From Lytechinus variegatus (Eukaryota > Echinodermata > Echinoidea > Temnopleuroida > Toxopneustidae), in contig NC_054743.1 of NCBI RefSeq assembly GCF_018143015.1, forward strand, positions 34,931,934 through 34,995,933: a stretch of DNA of 64,000 nt, given 5' to 3'. Position numbers and translations under genes: made by a program. Positions 36,329 through 51,300 of the stretch are shown here, piece after piece. The first letter of the stretch is position 1. The number at the start of each line of letters is the position of its first letter. The notes beneath the pieces are model-generated. The model worked only from the letters and a program-made list of their open reading frames with translations. It was not told the DNA's origin and searched no databases.

Positions 36329-39300
36329 TAGTAGTAGTGTTATTATATAAGACTAGGTTCTTCACCATACCTGAATCTGTGCCAGCGTCTTGTTCTTTGC
36401 TTTATCAAGATTAGTCTCTTGTTCTGACTCAGCTCTGATGATATCAGAGAACTTGATAGACGGTGTAGGAGGAGACACGGCACCACTTCTCTGCCAAGGA
36501 CTGCAACAAAATAATGTTTCATCATAATTAACATTAAAATACAACTCATAGATTCAGATATCTGTTAACAATCTAATGCTTTGTACACCCAGAAGAAAAC
36601 ACCAATGGTGGATGAGAGGGGGGGGGGGGGTTTCAGTTATCGGACCAAAGGTATGAAATCAAATACCAATTCAATTACAAAAACTTTCAACAGACAAATT
36701 ATACAAGTCCCAACTAAATACTTGTTTGTTCCTCTCTCTCTCATTAACAATTTAATGGTGTATTGTTTTTTAGGGATATTTTCATTTCTACTTCTCATGC
36801 AATTCAATTATTGTTCATAAGGGAATTTACTTTCTTGAAGCACCATGAGAACTGAAGACTGGACCTGTAAGCGATATAAATAGTCAGTATTATCGTTATC
36901 ATTTTCAGATGATCAGTTCAGTGGTGTATTACTGCATAGGGACAATTTTCTTTCAAGACTAAAACAAGAAAAGAAAACAAAATTCAATTATATTGCTAAA
37001 AATAGTGCTACAAATGAATCAAACTTTCATATCATGCATTTTGGCTGTGATATTGTATCAAAATTCCTGTTCAATTGCCTATCCATTTAACTTAATGGCA
37101 GATTATTTCCCTACCACTTTTTACTTCCCTTTTTTGCTTCATGAGCCTCCATTTGGATCAAGGGTCACAACATTTATAATCTCAGTAAAATATGGAAAGA
37201 TGAAATGAGTATTTCTTCTTACTTGGTTACTTCTTTAGGGCTCTCAGGGGAAGCCGGGCCACTGGTACATACTGGTGTGATCTCAGGCTCCTGAACTCGT
37301 GATGACGATGGGGTAGCTAATCCAAAACTATAAGACCCAGAAATAAAGACAAAAAAAGAGATTAACAGCGGTGCTCAAAAGATAGTGAACCTCATCAGAA
37401 AATGAAGATAGTGAAAGTGTTTAAGTTGTGCCATGTTATAGATATTTAATTGTGAGGTAAGGTTGTAAAATAAAACTTTCAATAAAGTTTGTTGCTCTGG
37501 GCTTGCCGAACAATGTAATGTTGTTGTCTACACTCAACACTCAGCATGAAGGAGTGCATTTTGTGGAGGGATTCACTAACTTTTCAACAAAACTGTATCT
37601 GACATTCTGAGTTTGTAATAAACTTATCAAGTTCCATTTAGATCGATCCTACCCAAAAAATGAAAGTGCTTTATGAGACTGAAATACAGCAATCAAACCC
37701 AGGAACTTTATAATGTAGGATCAAATTTTCTAGTGTTGGATCAAACTTTGACCTCTGGACAGAAGACAAACAGCTGCAGGAGTATAGGATCAAATCTTCA
37801 ATGAGTATCCTATAGGATCTAACTTTCTCTTATTATAGGATCTAACTTTCTAGAAGCATAGGATCAAACTTTCTATACGTGTAGGATCAAGCTTGATAAC
37901 CTATGATTGAACTTTACATAAATACAGGATCAAAACTTTCGATAAATTGTACAGGATTAAAGAGAAATGCCAGTAGTTGCATTAAACACTGATTTCATGA
38001 GAAAGTCTGTAAAACCAGGCTTAATTGTCAGTATATCATTGAGGATCTAGACCTGGTACAGTTACATAAACTGAACTTTGTGAAATTTTGAAATATACAC
38101 TGAAAAATGTTCACACTGAAGATCACCAACACAGATAAGCGCATGTGGGACAGTGTATTATTATTGCTGTAATAAAGACCCGACTTGAAGTGACCGAATC
38201 CGCGCTTATTTTGCTTATTCCTCAGCAATTACACAATTTCTTACAGAATCATTTGGCACATATTTTTTATTCATACAGACACTTGGGTGGTCATTATATT
38301 ACATTCTATAAAGAGTCACTTTGAGATTGTTACCACAACTGGAATTTATCTTTAAACTTTAATACCAGGGTGCCGTTGCATAAATGTTACCATTATGGTA
38401 ACTTTGCCCCCCCATGGTAACTACCATGGTAACGATGATCAACAACCAATCAGAATCCAGGATTCCATGCAAGTTACCATTGCATGGCAAAGTTACCATA
38501 ATAATGGTAACTTTTGTGCCACAGGGCACTGAAGTGTAAGAACAAACTTTCTACAGACTTTGTAAGTTGTACCTCTTGAAAGAATTCATGCACCTGATTT
38601 CTGAGCATACACTGTATATTTCTTATTAAAGGTGATATTTAGTTTAATGCACAGAGCAAAATATTGCCACAAGATAACCTTTGATTGGTACCGTACATTG
38701 ACTACATTCTTCTCTGAAAATTATTTACGATAATTTTCCCCCTTTTGATGCATTTCACAGGATTTTGAGGGCTCCACATCAACATTTATTGGACAAACCC
38801 CAAAATATGTCTCTTTAGATATGGAGAAAAAAACTAAATCAAAGCATCAATTCCTAACAAACAATATACGAGTATTGATCAATGATCTAAAATCAGAGAA
38901 GTCAACCATTTCAAATTATTTGCAGAATTTTGAGGGATGAAATAAAGTATTCTGCTAGAAAACAATATTTTCAATTTTCTGCAATGAAATTGTGAATACA
39001 TTTTTTTTGGGGGGAAGTATGTATTTTCATCAAACCTGCAGTACTTTCATTAAAGGAGAATGAAACCTTTGGAACAAGATAGCTTGTGGGAAAACAGAAA
39101 AATCAAAGAAACTGATTAACGAAAGTTTGAGAAAAATCGGACAAATAATGAGAAAGTTATGAGCATTTGAAAATTGTGATCACTAATGCTTGAAGATCCT
39201 CAAATTGGCAATGCGATGTCACTTGAGAACAACTCTCCCCATTACTTTAGTATATATTTCGGTTAAAATGCCCCTTTTATCACATCTATCAGGAAATCGT

Positions 39301-42300
39301 GTGTTCTTTCTATAGGAGGGCATGTAATACAGACTTTTGAATACATCATGGATAAAGTGTTTGTATCACCATAAGAAAAAGTTATAAGACATTTTTGGGG
39401 TATTTTATAGTCTATCAAAGGGAAGGTTGTTCACATGTGACATCACACATCCTTGTTGCATTGCCAAAGGGAGGATCTCCATAGCATTAGTTATTGCAAT
39501 ATTCAAATGCTCATAACTTTCTCATTATTTGTCCAATTTTTCTCAAACTTTCTTTGTTCTTATTCTTTGATTTTTCTGTTTCGACATAAGCCTACTTGTT
39601 CCAAAGGTTTCATTCCCCTTTAAAAACTAAAAAATAATGCAAAAAGGAACAATTAGCATGATCTCTGTAAAGGACACAATCACCATACTAATCAGTAGAA
39701 GTGTTCACTAATTGGAGAGTGGGAGGGCAATTAACTAGTGCATGATGCAGAAATTGTGCCGCTGGGGTTGCTAGATCAGGTGTTAAAACTATTAACCTCT
39801 ACACTGTATCTAATGGGTGTTTTGATCTGTGAGAGATTGCCTCGATGCTTTGAAGTTTGAACATTGCTTGAAATAAACACAGTAATTGTTTATATGAATG
39901 AAGTTTTCAATATCAGTCTATTCAAAAGCTGGTGATATCTTTGTGTGAATGCAAAAAAAAAATGTTTCTGAATGTCAATCTGTTACCTTGGAACTGCCCA
40001 CTTAACTGTTACTTCATACTGTCCAGTAAACCTCAATTTTTTACCTTCTTTTGAATCTTGTCCACACCTCTTTAAATTAAGAATATGATATGGATATTGG
40101 AGAATCACATTTTTACGTATATCATTATGATATTGTTATGGGTATTAAAGTAATGGCAGGAAGTTATTAATGATTCATGTCGTTTGATTACATGTAGGTA
40201 CAATATACTGTATTTTTCATCTTTGTGCATCATGCTTATTGTTAAAGGCCAAGTCATCCCAGAAAAATTTTAATTTGAATAAATAGGGGAAAATAAAAAA
40301 CTAGCATATTGCTGAAAATTTTATCAAAATCGGATGTAAATTAAGAAAGTTATGGCATTTTAAAGTTTCGCTATTTTACACAAAACAGTGATATGCACAA
40401 TTCAGTGTTATGCAAATGAGTCAGTCAATGATGTCCATCACTCACTATGTCTAGTGTTTTTTATTGTTTTAATCATATGATATCTTATTTTTTTACAGAT
40501 TTGACAATAAGGACCAAGTTGACTGAACCATATAGTATTAAACAATGCTTATTCCACAGGTTCAGGGAGGAATTAATCATTGTTTCACTTGACAATGAGG
40601 AGAAAATAAGAATATTTCATATAATAAAATACAAAAGAAATAGTGAGTGGATGACATCATCAGTCTCCTCATTTGCATGCCGACCAGGAGGTGCATATAA
40701 CTGTTTTGTGACATTTAGCGAAATTCTAAAACATTATTACTTTCTTATTTTACATCCGATTTTGATAAAACTTTCAGTGTCATGCTTGTTGGATTTTTCT
40801 CTTTTTATTCAAATCATCTTTTTGTTGGGGTGGACTTGTTCTTTTAAGCAATTGGAAACCAAATTTCTTTGTAGGCACACATTGACCAATACACGAATCT
40901 TGAATCTTAAAGAATTTCATCAAGATAAACCCCATGATTTCCAATGTATCCATGTGCATCCAGGCCTAGGCTAGTAGTAGGTTACTCCAAGTTAACGGCG
41001 AGTTGATTAAGTATGTCGATTGTAGGTTGATGATAAAACCAGATGTATAATAATAGCCTTTAACCTTTGCAACTCTCATTGAAAGTGAGTGTAGATTGGG
41101 AGGTTGTAATAACTGTCTGATTATATGAGCTTCGAGCAGATTATAATATACATGTAGATGTAACACCAGCACGATTTTGTGTGTACATGTATAGTGAAGA
41201 GGTGTTATCATTTTAGTGTATATTTAGTGTATCAAACTTGTGTGCAAATTTGTTTTCATCCAAAACAGGCCTTATCTACTGATATTTTTTTTTAAGTAAA
41301 GTGAGATAATTGTATAATAATTATGTATGAGCAGCGAGTAGTATGTTTTTTTTTTAATAAAAGCACCATTATATAAAACTAAACCAAATAACAATGGCAA
41401 CACTCCACTAGCCAAGTTTGCATGTACATGTAGCGGGGGGGGGGGGGGGGCAAAATCTCCTCCTGGTTTATTGAAACACACTTTGCAAGATCTATCCTGT
41501 CCTACTATGACAAAAGGATGCAAGTGAAAAAATTGTTATATCCTGTAAAAGAGTTCAATGTGTGTAATTTACATCTAGGTTTCAAGTTGGATTTTCCAGT
41601 TTTTAAAAAACAAAATATTCATAAAAATGCAATATAAACACATAAAAGATTTGGATCCCTAGGAAGTGATGCTTGTAAATTGAAGCCCAAAATATATGTT
41701 GAAACATTTCAAGTAATTTACATTACAATTGATGCAGTAGCACTATGCCACATCTCCATGTACAATCAATAGTTTTTGACAAATTTTGCCTGGAACAATT
41801 TATAGGCCCCAAAATTAAAACAAATAAAAATTCACCTTTGGTTCTATATCACTCCTTCCTCTTGGAGTACCGTATATATGTTGATTAATTTAAATTCTAA
41901 TTACTGTTAGGTTGTATCCTATCATGTCTCTTCAGACCAGTGGTATTAACCAACAATGTTCACTTTGTCAATCCCAAGGTATTTTCTGTGATCGTGCAGG
42001 TATGAAGGCCCCTCATAGCTGTTACTATGTCACTTAAGACCTTATGCCAGAATGAATTTGATTGAAAACTGAGAAATAATAGATATGACAGTGTATGATG
42101 AAATATGCATAAATACATTTGCAATCAAACAGATCTTCAGAATTAAAAGCCATAACTCTTTCAAGAGAGAGATGTTGATGACAATTATTCCTCTAGGGGG
42201 GGGGGGGTTCATGAAACACCTTGTCACTGACTAGTTTGCTCTGAGCCAATCAAATGCAAGGATTTCAGTAGCTTATAACAACTTTCAGTGAACAACTACT

Positions 42301-45300
42301 GACTATTTGTTTCATGAAATGCTCCCCCTGCTTACTCTCCTGGGGAGTGTTTCATGAAACACTTTGTGGGTGACTATCACCGACTAGTTTGCTCTGAGCC
42401 AATTAAATGCAAGGATTTCAGTAGCTTGTAACAGTCGTCAGTGTAAAACAGGATTGCATCACTCATCTCCTCTCCATTAGTCATGCATTTCATCTCTCAT
42501 GAATGATGGTACTCTATGCTGCCAATTAGTTTGTGATATGCTTCAATGAAGTTTAATTCACAGCCTAATACAAGCCAGGATGCATGAGTGAAGGGGGGGG
42601 GGGGGGAGTTGAGGGTAAAATTGCCAATTCATCTATTGGCAACTCGTCCACTCATCACATGGTCTACCTTCATTTAGTCTAATGCCATTCCGTCCATCAA
42701 CATTTCTCCTATCAACCATTTGATCAATCATTTGGTCCAATCATCACTTCGTCTAATCCAGGCCTGGTCTAATCACCAGTTTTGTCCCTGACCATTTCGA
42801 CTCATAAATAGTAGGTCTAATATCCATGTTATTTTCACTCATTTCGCCCAATTAACACTTAGTCGGTTAGTCCAATTAGATCAAATGGTTTATGGACTAA
42901 ATGACTATTGGACCAACTGGTTATGAGACAAAATGGTGAGTGGACGAAATGATATTTAGACCATGTGGATTGTGGACGAACTGATGGTAGACCGAATGAT
43001 AGTGGACGAGTTGGTAATTGGACGAAATGGCATTAGACCAATTGAAAAATAAACCAGGAAGGGGACTGGGGTGGAGGAGGAGGGTGGATACACTCATTAT
43101 CCATTGAGGATTCATTCAATAAAGTTTGTCAAATTCAAGTCAGGAAAGAAAGGAAATTCTAAATAAAAACCTGATGTTTTTATTACAACTAATAGCAATT
43201 AAAATTGCTTAATTTCAAATTTCCCCCAAACCCCACTATTGTTTGTATTATTAACAGCAATTAAAATCATTGCATTTTTTACATTTAAAACATTTTTTTT
43301 TTCATTCATTTTCCAAGACTGTATTTCAAATTATGAGGCTTTATAGGGCAAGTCCTTCTCAACAAACAGTTGATTGGAATAAATAGAAATAAATAAATCA
43401 TCAAAGCATATTTAATACTGAAAATTCCATCAAAATCTGATGCAAAACAAGAAATGACTTTAAACATGTAGCTTAATTATTAAAAAAAAGTTATTTGCAC
43501 ATCATAGTCTGCAAGCTATCAGACAATATTCATGTATCAGACAATATTAAAATTTTGTGAAATCTACATTACATGATCTCCCATGAAAAAAACACCTGAG
43601 GCCTGTCATACAAAGATTTGCTATTGACCCAATCAATCGCAACTATGGAAAGCCAGTAATGTCAACATATAAAATGCATGTTTGCTCAAAAAAATTTCTA
43701 GATATGAATTTAAATCCATAAATTCATTGATTTCTTAAAAATTTGGTGTGTTCCCCTTTGTTAACAAAGCCATTTGCAAATTTCCTGTTGAAAAGAAATA
43801 TGACACTGATGGATTTCCATAGAGTTAAGATTGATTGGATCAATCGTAACTCTTTGTAAGACAGGGCCCTGATCTATGGATAGACCTAATAAAAGTCCAT
43901 ATGAGTAAAATAGTAATGGGGGAGTTGTACTAGAGTAACATCATACATGTTGGTCACATTGCAATTGGAGGATGTCCACAATTCTATTCAAATTCTTATA
44001 ACATTCCAACTATTTACTGTATTCAAATTTTTTTCAAACTTTCACTAATTTCTATTGTTTGTTTTTCTGTTTTATTACTGTCAACTGGTATTTCCTTCTC
44101 CTTTAGAATTATGAAATAAAAGCTTTGCAAACAATTCCACTTATCCATGAAACGGACTAGTGCTTAGTTTGGTTGATAGAAAGGCAATTTTTCAATTGAC
44201 AAGATATGAAAAATACAAAATAAAAAAAAGGATTAAAATTTCAAATAAGAAATTGCAACCCATATTTCACAAAATAGAAAACCAGATTAAATGCACTTCA
44301 ACTAAACTCAAAACTGATCTTTTCTGACGATAAACACTTTCAACTTTAAGGAAACAAACCCATCAAACAAGCAAACATCTCATCCACACACTTCAACTCC
44401 AATTTTGCATTATATGTTTAAGTGTTTACAAGAATCGTTTCTGCAATCTTCCATTTTTCTTTAGAATTTGACCAAAAGTCAATCCTTATCAGTCAGTCTG
44501 TACATACACATTGAAAGAATCTGAGTATGTGTAGATACAGTAAATCTTGTCTTTTTAGCCACCTACCTGTAGTGAAAAACCTGTTTTTAGTGGCCACCAA
44601 AATTGTCTTGAAATTGAAATGAATATATATCAAAGAACCTGTCATATTAAGGAGCATTGTGGCCAAGTGGATTAGTCTCCAGACTTTGAAACAGAGGGTC
44701 ATGAAATAAATCCCAGCCACGGTATAATTTCCTTCAGCAAGAAATTGATCCACAATATGCTGCTCTCAACCCAGGTGAGGTAAATGGGTACATGTACCTG
44801 GCAAGAATGTATTCCTTGATATGCAGTGTCTGTAACAGCTGCTCTGCTAAAGCCAGGGTAATTATGCTTATTACTGTAGAGCAAGAGACTTCTGATAAAG
44901 TGTTATGTGCTATATAAAGAAGTATAATAATGATTAGGTTGTATCATTATTAAAGGCAACTTGTCTACAGTGGTCACTTTTTCTGTTTCAATTGGGTGGC
45001 CTTGATAGATAGGTTGGACTGCATCTACAGAGTACAGACCATTTGAGCTAAAATCCAAAACTAACTGACTAACTACAAACTGGGGCCCGTATCACAACGC
45101 TATGGAATCATTGTAGAATATCTTTAGGAATGATTGCATTGACCACAATCTAGAGCCAATCTTGAAAATCAAACATACAATCAATCACTAAACTTTGAGG
45201 TACTGAACACTGGTCTGTTCCCAGAAATTCCACTTCTCAATGTAGGACAAGAAATAATTGAGAACACCTCACCTTATTTTTCTTGATGCGGAGGTTCTCT

Positions 45301-48300
45301 TGTCCGGGGAAGATGGGATCGTATCCCAGATGGATTCGACTGCTCTGTCTTCAGCTTGAAGGTCACGGAATGAAACCTGTGATGGCTGGACTGGGGATGT
45401 CACCTTGGCCCTGTTTACACAATTATCAAGTATGTCATTAGGGGAGTGTTTCATGGTACATCCTGTCAGGGATTCTCACTGACAAATTTGCTCTAAGCCA
45501 ATCAGATGCAAGGATTTCAGCACCTTGGTCCCGTTTACACAAGAATTATAAAGAATGTCATTATGGCTGTGTTTCATGAAGTATTTTGTCAGCGATTCTC
45601 ACTCATAACTTGGCTCTGAGCCAATCAGATGCAAGGATTTAAATAGCCAATAAGTAGTCAATAAAAGTCACTATCTATTTCATGAAATATTATTGGACAA
45701 AATCCAGAATACAGAATATGGTCATGAACAATAATTGAACCCAGTTCTTGCTGTCGAACATATATTGTAAATGCAATTGATATCGTCACTAATTGATTAT
45801 TGGAAATAATACAGTCAGAATTTGCAAAGACATTGCTGAAACCTTTGGTCATCCCACATGACACCGCACATTCCTTTCTTTTGTAGAGAAGTTTTATGAA
45901 CATAAACAGCTTCATTAAATATCATCTAGGATGGTACTGGTTGCATGGATTTATAGGTCATATAAAAGGAAAATCCATACAGATGTTTATGTCCACACCC
46001 CAAAATATGCAGGACCTTTCTAAAATTATCTTTCTGTAATCTAGTTCTCATGTAATTTGGAAATGCTCTCAACCGTTCATGAGAAGTTTACAAAATACTG
46101 TAAAAATGGAGGAAAATGGGGGTCAAACAAAATGGTTGGATCATTAAATGGAATTGCCCTAAATCATTTGGCCATGTGAGAGAGTTCATAGACTCTGAAC
46201 TATGAGGTTGTAAATACTGCGTGAGGATGAACTCACCAAGGACACGCCACAGGCTTGTGATATCCTGCCACCGGTCCATCTCTTCGTTCCCCGCCCCCAT
46301 GCTTCTTCTCGTCCGTCCCGCCCCCAATCAGGGCAGCCTCCTTCTTCCTCTGCTTCTGCGACTTCTTCCCCATGGGGGTGTGGTGGCCCCTGCTGGAGGG
46401 CTGCGGTCTCTGGGTGGGGGAGAGAGTGGGGGACAGCGGGAGTGGTGATGTGGTGGACACTGAGGGCGCTTTGGCTGCCTGCCCTGTAGCATTGGTTTGT
46501 GCAGTGTAGGTGCTGGCCTGAGGGCTGGTGAGGGACCTGTTATCTGACTGGGACTGCATGATATCCCGTAGACCAGTCACTGGGCTCTTGGGGCTGGGGA
46601 ACAAGAATACTTACAATTATTATTCGTCTTTGACCGAATTCATAATAATATGAAGCGATCCTACAAATGAAACCTTTGAGATGCTCGTCATGTCGTCTAA
46701 TGATCTTTAATCAACCATTCTTTCAATTTGTATTCTTAACAATGGTTTTGCTGTGATTTCGAGGCAATTAATCTAGGCCATATGGGTTAGTGCGTCAAGA
46801 TTAATTTAATTTGGAAATACACGGCAAGTGTTTTTCTTTGGAATGGAAAAAAAGCCAAGACGTGTATGAAATGTCTTTGATCGTTTTTTTTTTACAAAGA
46901 ATGGAAATTCCTACCTTGCCCAACTCCAAGTCTTGGTGCTGCCAGATGAATGTTCATTCTTTTCTCCCTGTGTATAAAAGACAGAGAAAAGGTAAAAACA
47001 TCCATAGTGCATGATTTTGATATTTGGAAAGTAGCAAATTATCAATTAATGCAGGAGAAAAAAATGTAAGGTAATACAAGGTGTCCAGTAGATGTATGTT
47101 CCAAGATACTCATCTGTGGAATTTTTAATCTGGTGGAATCTACTTGTTTGGTTTACTAGCAGACAGCCTTATTCTCAGATTTTTTAACATTACCATGGTC
47201 AAAACCTCTAGGTCTATATAAACTGGGTATAATTACTATTTGGTCCAACCAACTCTAGATCAAATACTCAATTAATAAACTGTCACCATTTTAGCGTAAA
47301 ACCAAGTTGGTTTTGGTTTTACGCTAAATTTCCAATTTACCTACTCATTAGTTGCCCTTTCATCAAATGAAAGTTTGGCCTAACAGTTTGTGTTAGACTC
47401 TATGGTCTAGACCAAATCAATATTAGATGGGAAGGGTATACAGACCAAATGGATGTGAGAAAAAATGGTAGATGGGCTTAAAGGCAATTAGTCCAAATGG
47501 TTAGTGGATGAACTGGTAAAAGACAAACTAGGATAGACCATGTGAGATGAGAGTATGAGACCGACCAGAGAATAGACCAAGTGGGTGTAGACCTGGCGAG
47601 CGTTTCATGAAGGGACTTTGTCCGACAAGTTCTGTTTCATCCAACAATTACCATAGTAATAGTACCTCTCAGCCAATCAGAATCAAGGAAAGATGTCAGA
47701 TCTGACAACTTGTCGGACAAAAATGTTAATGGAACGCTCCCCAGGTAGCAATTTACTATGGAATCAAATCAAAACAGGAAATAGAAGTGAGATCATACCA
47801 AATAGTAATTCAAATGTATTCTTACCTTAATCTCTTGATCCCCCTTGTGGACAGCAACTTTGACAGGATCTTTCTTCCTCTCTTTTCTATTGGCCATATT
47901 ACCCTCACTTTTGTGTTTCCTCTCCAGTGCATACATCCCATCCACGCTTCCAGGGGGCATTACTTTATCAGGAGACATCAATGCTTCTGTGTTCACTTGA
48001 TCAACAGGAGTAGGTGATACTGTTCTTTGAGCCTCTGGGTTTGAAGACACCTCTGCAGGACTTGAGATGGACATGTCCTGCAAGGCCTCACTGCAGGAGT
48101 CAGACCGGGCTGCCGCATCCGTCTTGTTTCCTTGGGAAATGCTTGCATCATCGCAGCTCTCGCTAATGGACATGCTCGATTGCTTGCCGGTGCTGCTGGT
48201 GCGTCGGCGTCCCTTCCGCTTTGCCTTGGCCTTGCGAGCAAGTGCCTCAAAGTCGTTTAAAGTAGGGTTCCAGGCTTTAGGTTGTGCAGGAGCGCTTGTG

Positions 48301-48398
48301 GAATCCTGATGGGAGGCATTATCTTCAGGTGGGTTAGGGTCAATGTGGCTGATGTCTGGTGCATTCATTGATGGCTTGATGAATCTGGTGTATGGTAG
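35580..48398 (-). CDS. IBTK: IBTK exons 14-20: linker and conserved C-terminus
   Basis: Exon 14 48398-47826, exon 15 46967-46915, exon 16 46593-46237, exon 17 45410-45273, exon 18 37327-37223, exon 19 36500-36371, exon 20 35717-35580. The linker is Ser/Pro/Lys-rich and probably disordered, with small conserved islands: SPVTGLRDIMQ, KKSQKQRKKEAAL, and PVACPWAKVTSPVQPSQVSF followed by RDLQAEDRAVES, which align with the human SFRDFLLEE region. The tail reads LAQIQIEERAIEELYTLYHG, ending in a basic SDDR. It parallels human LIQIEEHAIQDLLVFYEAFG. The 3' end is therefore fixed with confidence. Exons 15 and 18 are short and rest mainly on phase and position. Confidence 0.9.
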
Positions 48399-51300
48399 CT
48401 GTGAAAATTATCAAACAAATTACTTTAAATGATGTCTGAGATATAAAGATTTCATTGCACTGATGGTTTTTACACACTATAAATACGTTTTATAAAGCTG
48501 TTTGCATGTTGTCTAGGACTTTACACAAGGCTGGTGACCTGTTAATGAATTCTCAGTTTTCCAGTTCATTTGGAAAGTTGTTGTAATGCTACTTAATTTT
48601 CATGAAGAAACATGGAGGTCATATGTACAAAAAAGTTTAATTTATGGATCTGCCTAGCTGCTAAAATGCTTTATAAGGACTTTCATTATCATACTTGTGC
48701 AAGTTGAAAGCCTGAGAAAAAAAAACCTGTTGTGGAAGCGGAAAAGAGAAGGGCTTTGAGATGGATGGGCAGTGTTAAGGGAGAGAGGACCTGGAAGTGG
48801 ATTGACATATCATGGAGAAATTGAATCAATACAAAATTTGCAAAAGGCCAATTGACTTGCATAATATGAACCCGTCGGACTAATGCGACAAAAGTTCGGA
48901 CAGCACATGTTTGACCGAACTCGCGATTGTTACTTCTTAGCAGGTCTCTTGATTGCTAAACCAAAATAGATATCCTCTGTGAAGTTGCATGTTTCAAAGT
49001 GAAAACACACAGCTTACTTCTGGTTGGTTAGACTACTAACTATTGTTCTCCTATTCTAGTCGACCTCCCGTCTATTACATAACACCCCCAGGCATGCACC
49101 CGGGTGAAAGGTTTGAATTCCTTCTCTGCTCTGAGATTAGCCTTGATTTCCCATGATTTTTCAATTGAAGGTCTCTTTAACCCTATCTAGGCCGGGGTAT
49201 TTTGGGAGTTCCTATGGCCGGGGGGGGGGGGGCCTCCCAGGCCCCCCCTAAGATCTCGGCCGTCGACCGCGTGATCGCGCCGAAAATTGGCACGCGGGTT
49301 GCCTGGGGCATAATCTACAAGATTGTATAGTAATTTATTTCATGCGAATCGCGATTAAGTGATTATGCTAATTTATGCGTAATTAGTATGCGAAATCATA
49401 CTTTTCCCTCTAACTCCCTAAATAAAGCTCTAAATGTACTAATTTTTGGTATAGAAACTCTTTGTGGTGTCCTTAGCAAGCGTACATGAAAAAAATTGTG
49501 ATATCGAATCATTTTCTTATGTATTATATTGCTTTTTGCAATTTCTTATGTATTTCTTTGTTTTTTGGACCTTTTGTTTTTCATTGTTTTTTCAATGAAA
49601 TTTGTTGGGGACTCTTCTGTGATCATAAAAAGCATAAAATGAATACATTTAGACTAGAAAAACAATAAATAATCATACATTTATGAATTTTGGTTGAAAA
49701 CACAATTTGCATTGACTTTGTACACGAAATCACGTTTTTGAGCAATTTTCGGTCTGACATGCACTTACATAATGTTGCGTAATTTCGGAACCACGTACCC
49801 GGGTGATGCAAAATTGGTCTCAAAAGTTGCGCAAGACTTGAAAGTAAAAAGTCAGCGAGCGGCGCGGTCAAAAAATTTCGCACGGCGAAAATATCGCGCG
49901 ATTCGTTGAGGGGGGGCCTCCGAGGCCCCCCCCCCCCGGCCTAGATAGGGTTAAAGGGAATGATATGGTGAAGAAGGAAAGAAACGAGGTTGGTCTGAAC
50001 AAGGAGGATGCACAAGACCGAAAGAAGTCCCAGGATCGGGATTGTCATCATGACGAATGTCAGTAACCCTCTATAAGAGGCAAATGCTGACTAAAAAAAT
50101 TGGTGATTATCAATCAACTTACAGTTTGCTTGTACGATGTTGAGAGATCCTCCAGAACGTGTTGATCAAGCGGTTCTAGACTCCCAGACTCAACCAAGGA
50201 TGCAAGGTTAAGGCATATGAACTGATGACAGCTTGCTTTGAGCTGCTTGGCTTGGTACATGCTGGCAAACTCTAGCAATTCGGCCACATTCCTCAGTGTT
50301 ACTGTGGATATTGAAAATGAAAGTGATTAGGGTATTTAATACAGATATGTCCTTTGTTTCATATATAAAACTCATCACAAACATAAATTTCCAGCAATGG
50401 TTCAAAGCTGCCAAAATCATTAAATGTGATTGGCTGAAAGTAAAATTATTATAGAAGTTTTGCATTTATTATAACAATAAATCTTTATGAACTTATGAAT
50501 GATATGGGTATCTTTCTGAATTGAGTTGATTTAAGTCTATAATAACAGGGCCCTGTTGCATAAAAGTTACCATTATGGTAACTTTGCCATCCAGTGGTAT
50601 CTTTCATGGAATCCTTGATTTTGATTGGCTGATCATGAGCATTGCTACCATGGTAGTTTTATGCAACGGGTCCCTGGGCTTTTTTTAAGCCAAAGTATGT
50701 GTTATTCTACAGTCACTGTAGGAATTGTGCTTCTCAGTCAATCAAAATCCAGGAAAGTTGTCAGATCCGACAACTTGTCAGACAACAAATGTTGATGAAA
50801 CACTCACCAGGGCCTCCAAACACAAAAGATTAGCAATTAATTGCTAATATGAAAGAACAATTCTGATCAGTTCCTAGTCTACTGAACAAAATTCGCAGCA
50901 CAATTATGTTGATAGGCAATTTCATTTAGTGATTAGTCGCTATTAAGCCTTTGTGTTACGGGGCCCTGACCTGCTAAGAGGTCTTGTACATTACAAAATA
51001 TTTGTCTTTTAATTTTCAATGCAGGGATTTATAAAATTTACAGAAAAAGGAAAGTCTCTTACCGAGGTCGACCAACGCTATCTCACACATATCCTTGAGT
51101 CTGGTCACAAAGAGCTGGTCCGCAATGACGATGGTGTTACACAGTAACTCTAGGTCCTGGCATCCATCAAGCTTTGGGACCTGGTCCATGTACAGGTAGT
51201 CCAATAGTAGGTCCAGGATCGAAGCTGGCATGGACATTTTAAGAGGTTCATTAGTGGAAGCCTGAGTGAGAGAGAAAGACAAAGAGGCACTCTTCGTGAA

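Noticed and set aside
40447-40974. 175-codon open frame on the + strand
   Set aside because: It runs across a MITE of the AAAGGACAAGTCCACC family and reads non-coding repeat sequence also found in other copies.
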